From the NCBI GenBank assembly GCA_017445025.1, contig JAFSVJ010000056.1:1-33864 (forward strand): DNA of 33,864 nucleotides. Direction: 5' to 3'. The DNA comes from Abditibacteriota bacterium. Its GTDB lineage: Bacteria; Armatimonadota; UBA5829. The position numbers were made by a program, and so were the translations under genes. This document shows positions 33,637-33,864 of this stretch, piece after piece (position 1 is the stretch's first letter; every line of letters starts with the position of its first letter). The notes under the pieces were generated by a model. The model searched no databases and was not told the DNA's origin. It saw only the letters and a list, made by a program, of their open reading frames with translations.

Positions 33637-33864
33637 ATGAAAAATGCATAATGCAAAATTAAATGCAGAATGTGAAATAGTCACCCCCCCCTAACCCCGG
33701 GTTGTTGGCTTAGGTTAGTAGGCTTCTATCGTAAATTTGCAATTCTATGCAAATTTACTCCTGACCACCCACCGGCTTCGCCGGTCCCCCCTCCTTGAAA
33801 GGAAAATTGCGGATGCAATTTTCAGTTCAAAGAGGGTGAATCTAACTACTTAGGCTTTTCGGGA
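33637..33864. repeat. Dispersed repeat block at right edge
   Basis: This gene-free 228-bp stretch starts with degenerate AATGCA repeats (as at 8607) and a C-run. AGGTTAGTAGGCT follows (compare 10081-10094), then a perfect inverted repeat GTAAATTTGC/GCAAATTTAC with an 8-base loop (33731-33758) and a hairpin ACCGGC-TTC-GCCGGT (33771-33785). It ends with the 39-bp repeat (33792-33830), identical to 8687-8725, and GAGGGTGAA. It is a mosaic of the same small elements as the block at 8.6-9.0 kb, in different order. Confidence 0.85.
33792..33830. repeat. 39-bp dispersed repeat, copy 2
   Basis: Identical over 39 bases to 8687-8725, including the GAAAATTGC-GGAT-GCAATTTTC hairpin. Both copies are followed, directly or after about 45 bases, by GAGGGTGAA. 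Confidence 0.9.

Overview
The window is low-GC bacterial DNA with short gene gaps, TTG starts and strong sigma70-type promoters. Two genes encode prepilins of the DUF1559 type. Both carry the motif [13 protein letters not shown] after the pilin helix and end in an H-x9-DG motif. This pairing is typical of Armatimonadota/Abditibacteriota and relatives such as Planctomycetes and Lentisphaerae. A rubredoxin and a flavodiiron protein point to an anaerobe, and the glycan-active genes suggest a plant- or mucin-degrading gut or rumen lineage. The taxonomic call is inference; no rRNA gene is present.

Layout. 1-457: edge fragment, the C-terminal end of a membrane glycosyltransferase-like protein, preceded by about 80 bp of GC-rich DNA that looks foreign. 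576-6988: a giant secreted M6-peptidase-like protein that lacks the zinc motif, with three BIG2 domains, then a lipoprotein. 7105-8606: rubredoxin (47 aa) and flavodiiron protein, each with its own promoter, forming an O2/NO reduction pair. 8607-9008: a gene-free block of hairpins and dispersed repeats. 9009-13056: gpsA, a CPBP membrane protease, a Cas4-like Fe-S nuclease and cinA.

13059-28328 is the most distinctive region. It holds two cassettes of the same design. In each, a GntR/LacI hybrid regulator is transcribed away from a pseudopilin gene; the pilin gene ends in a strong hairpin terminator; glycan-related genes follow on the same strand. Cassette 1 has an exported metallophosphoesterase, a DUF6259-like lipoprotein and a DUF6067-like glycosidase. 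Cassette 2 has a DUF4838 lipoprotein and a GH36 alpha-galactosidase-like enzyme. Each divergent region carries its own set of palindromic operator candidates. The two pilin genes share leader, ribosome binding site and N-terminal coding sequence but diverge after about residue 60. The simplest reading is a pair of substrate-inducible glycan-use loci in which a pseudopilin is co-induced with the enzymes. Cassette 2 ends in a 217-bp element with perfect 18-bp terminal inverted repeats, abutting the remnant of a second GH36 gene.

28393-33636: an apparent operon hisG-ruvA-ruvB followed by two membrane or exported TPR proteins. 33637-33864: another copy of the dispersed intergenic repeat, sharing 39 identical bases with the block at 8.7 kb.
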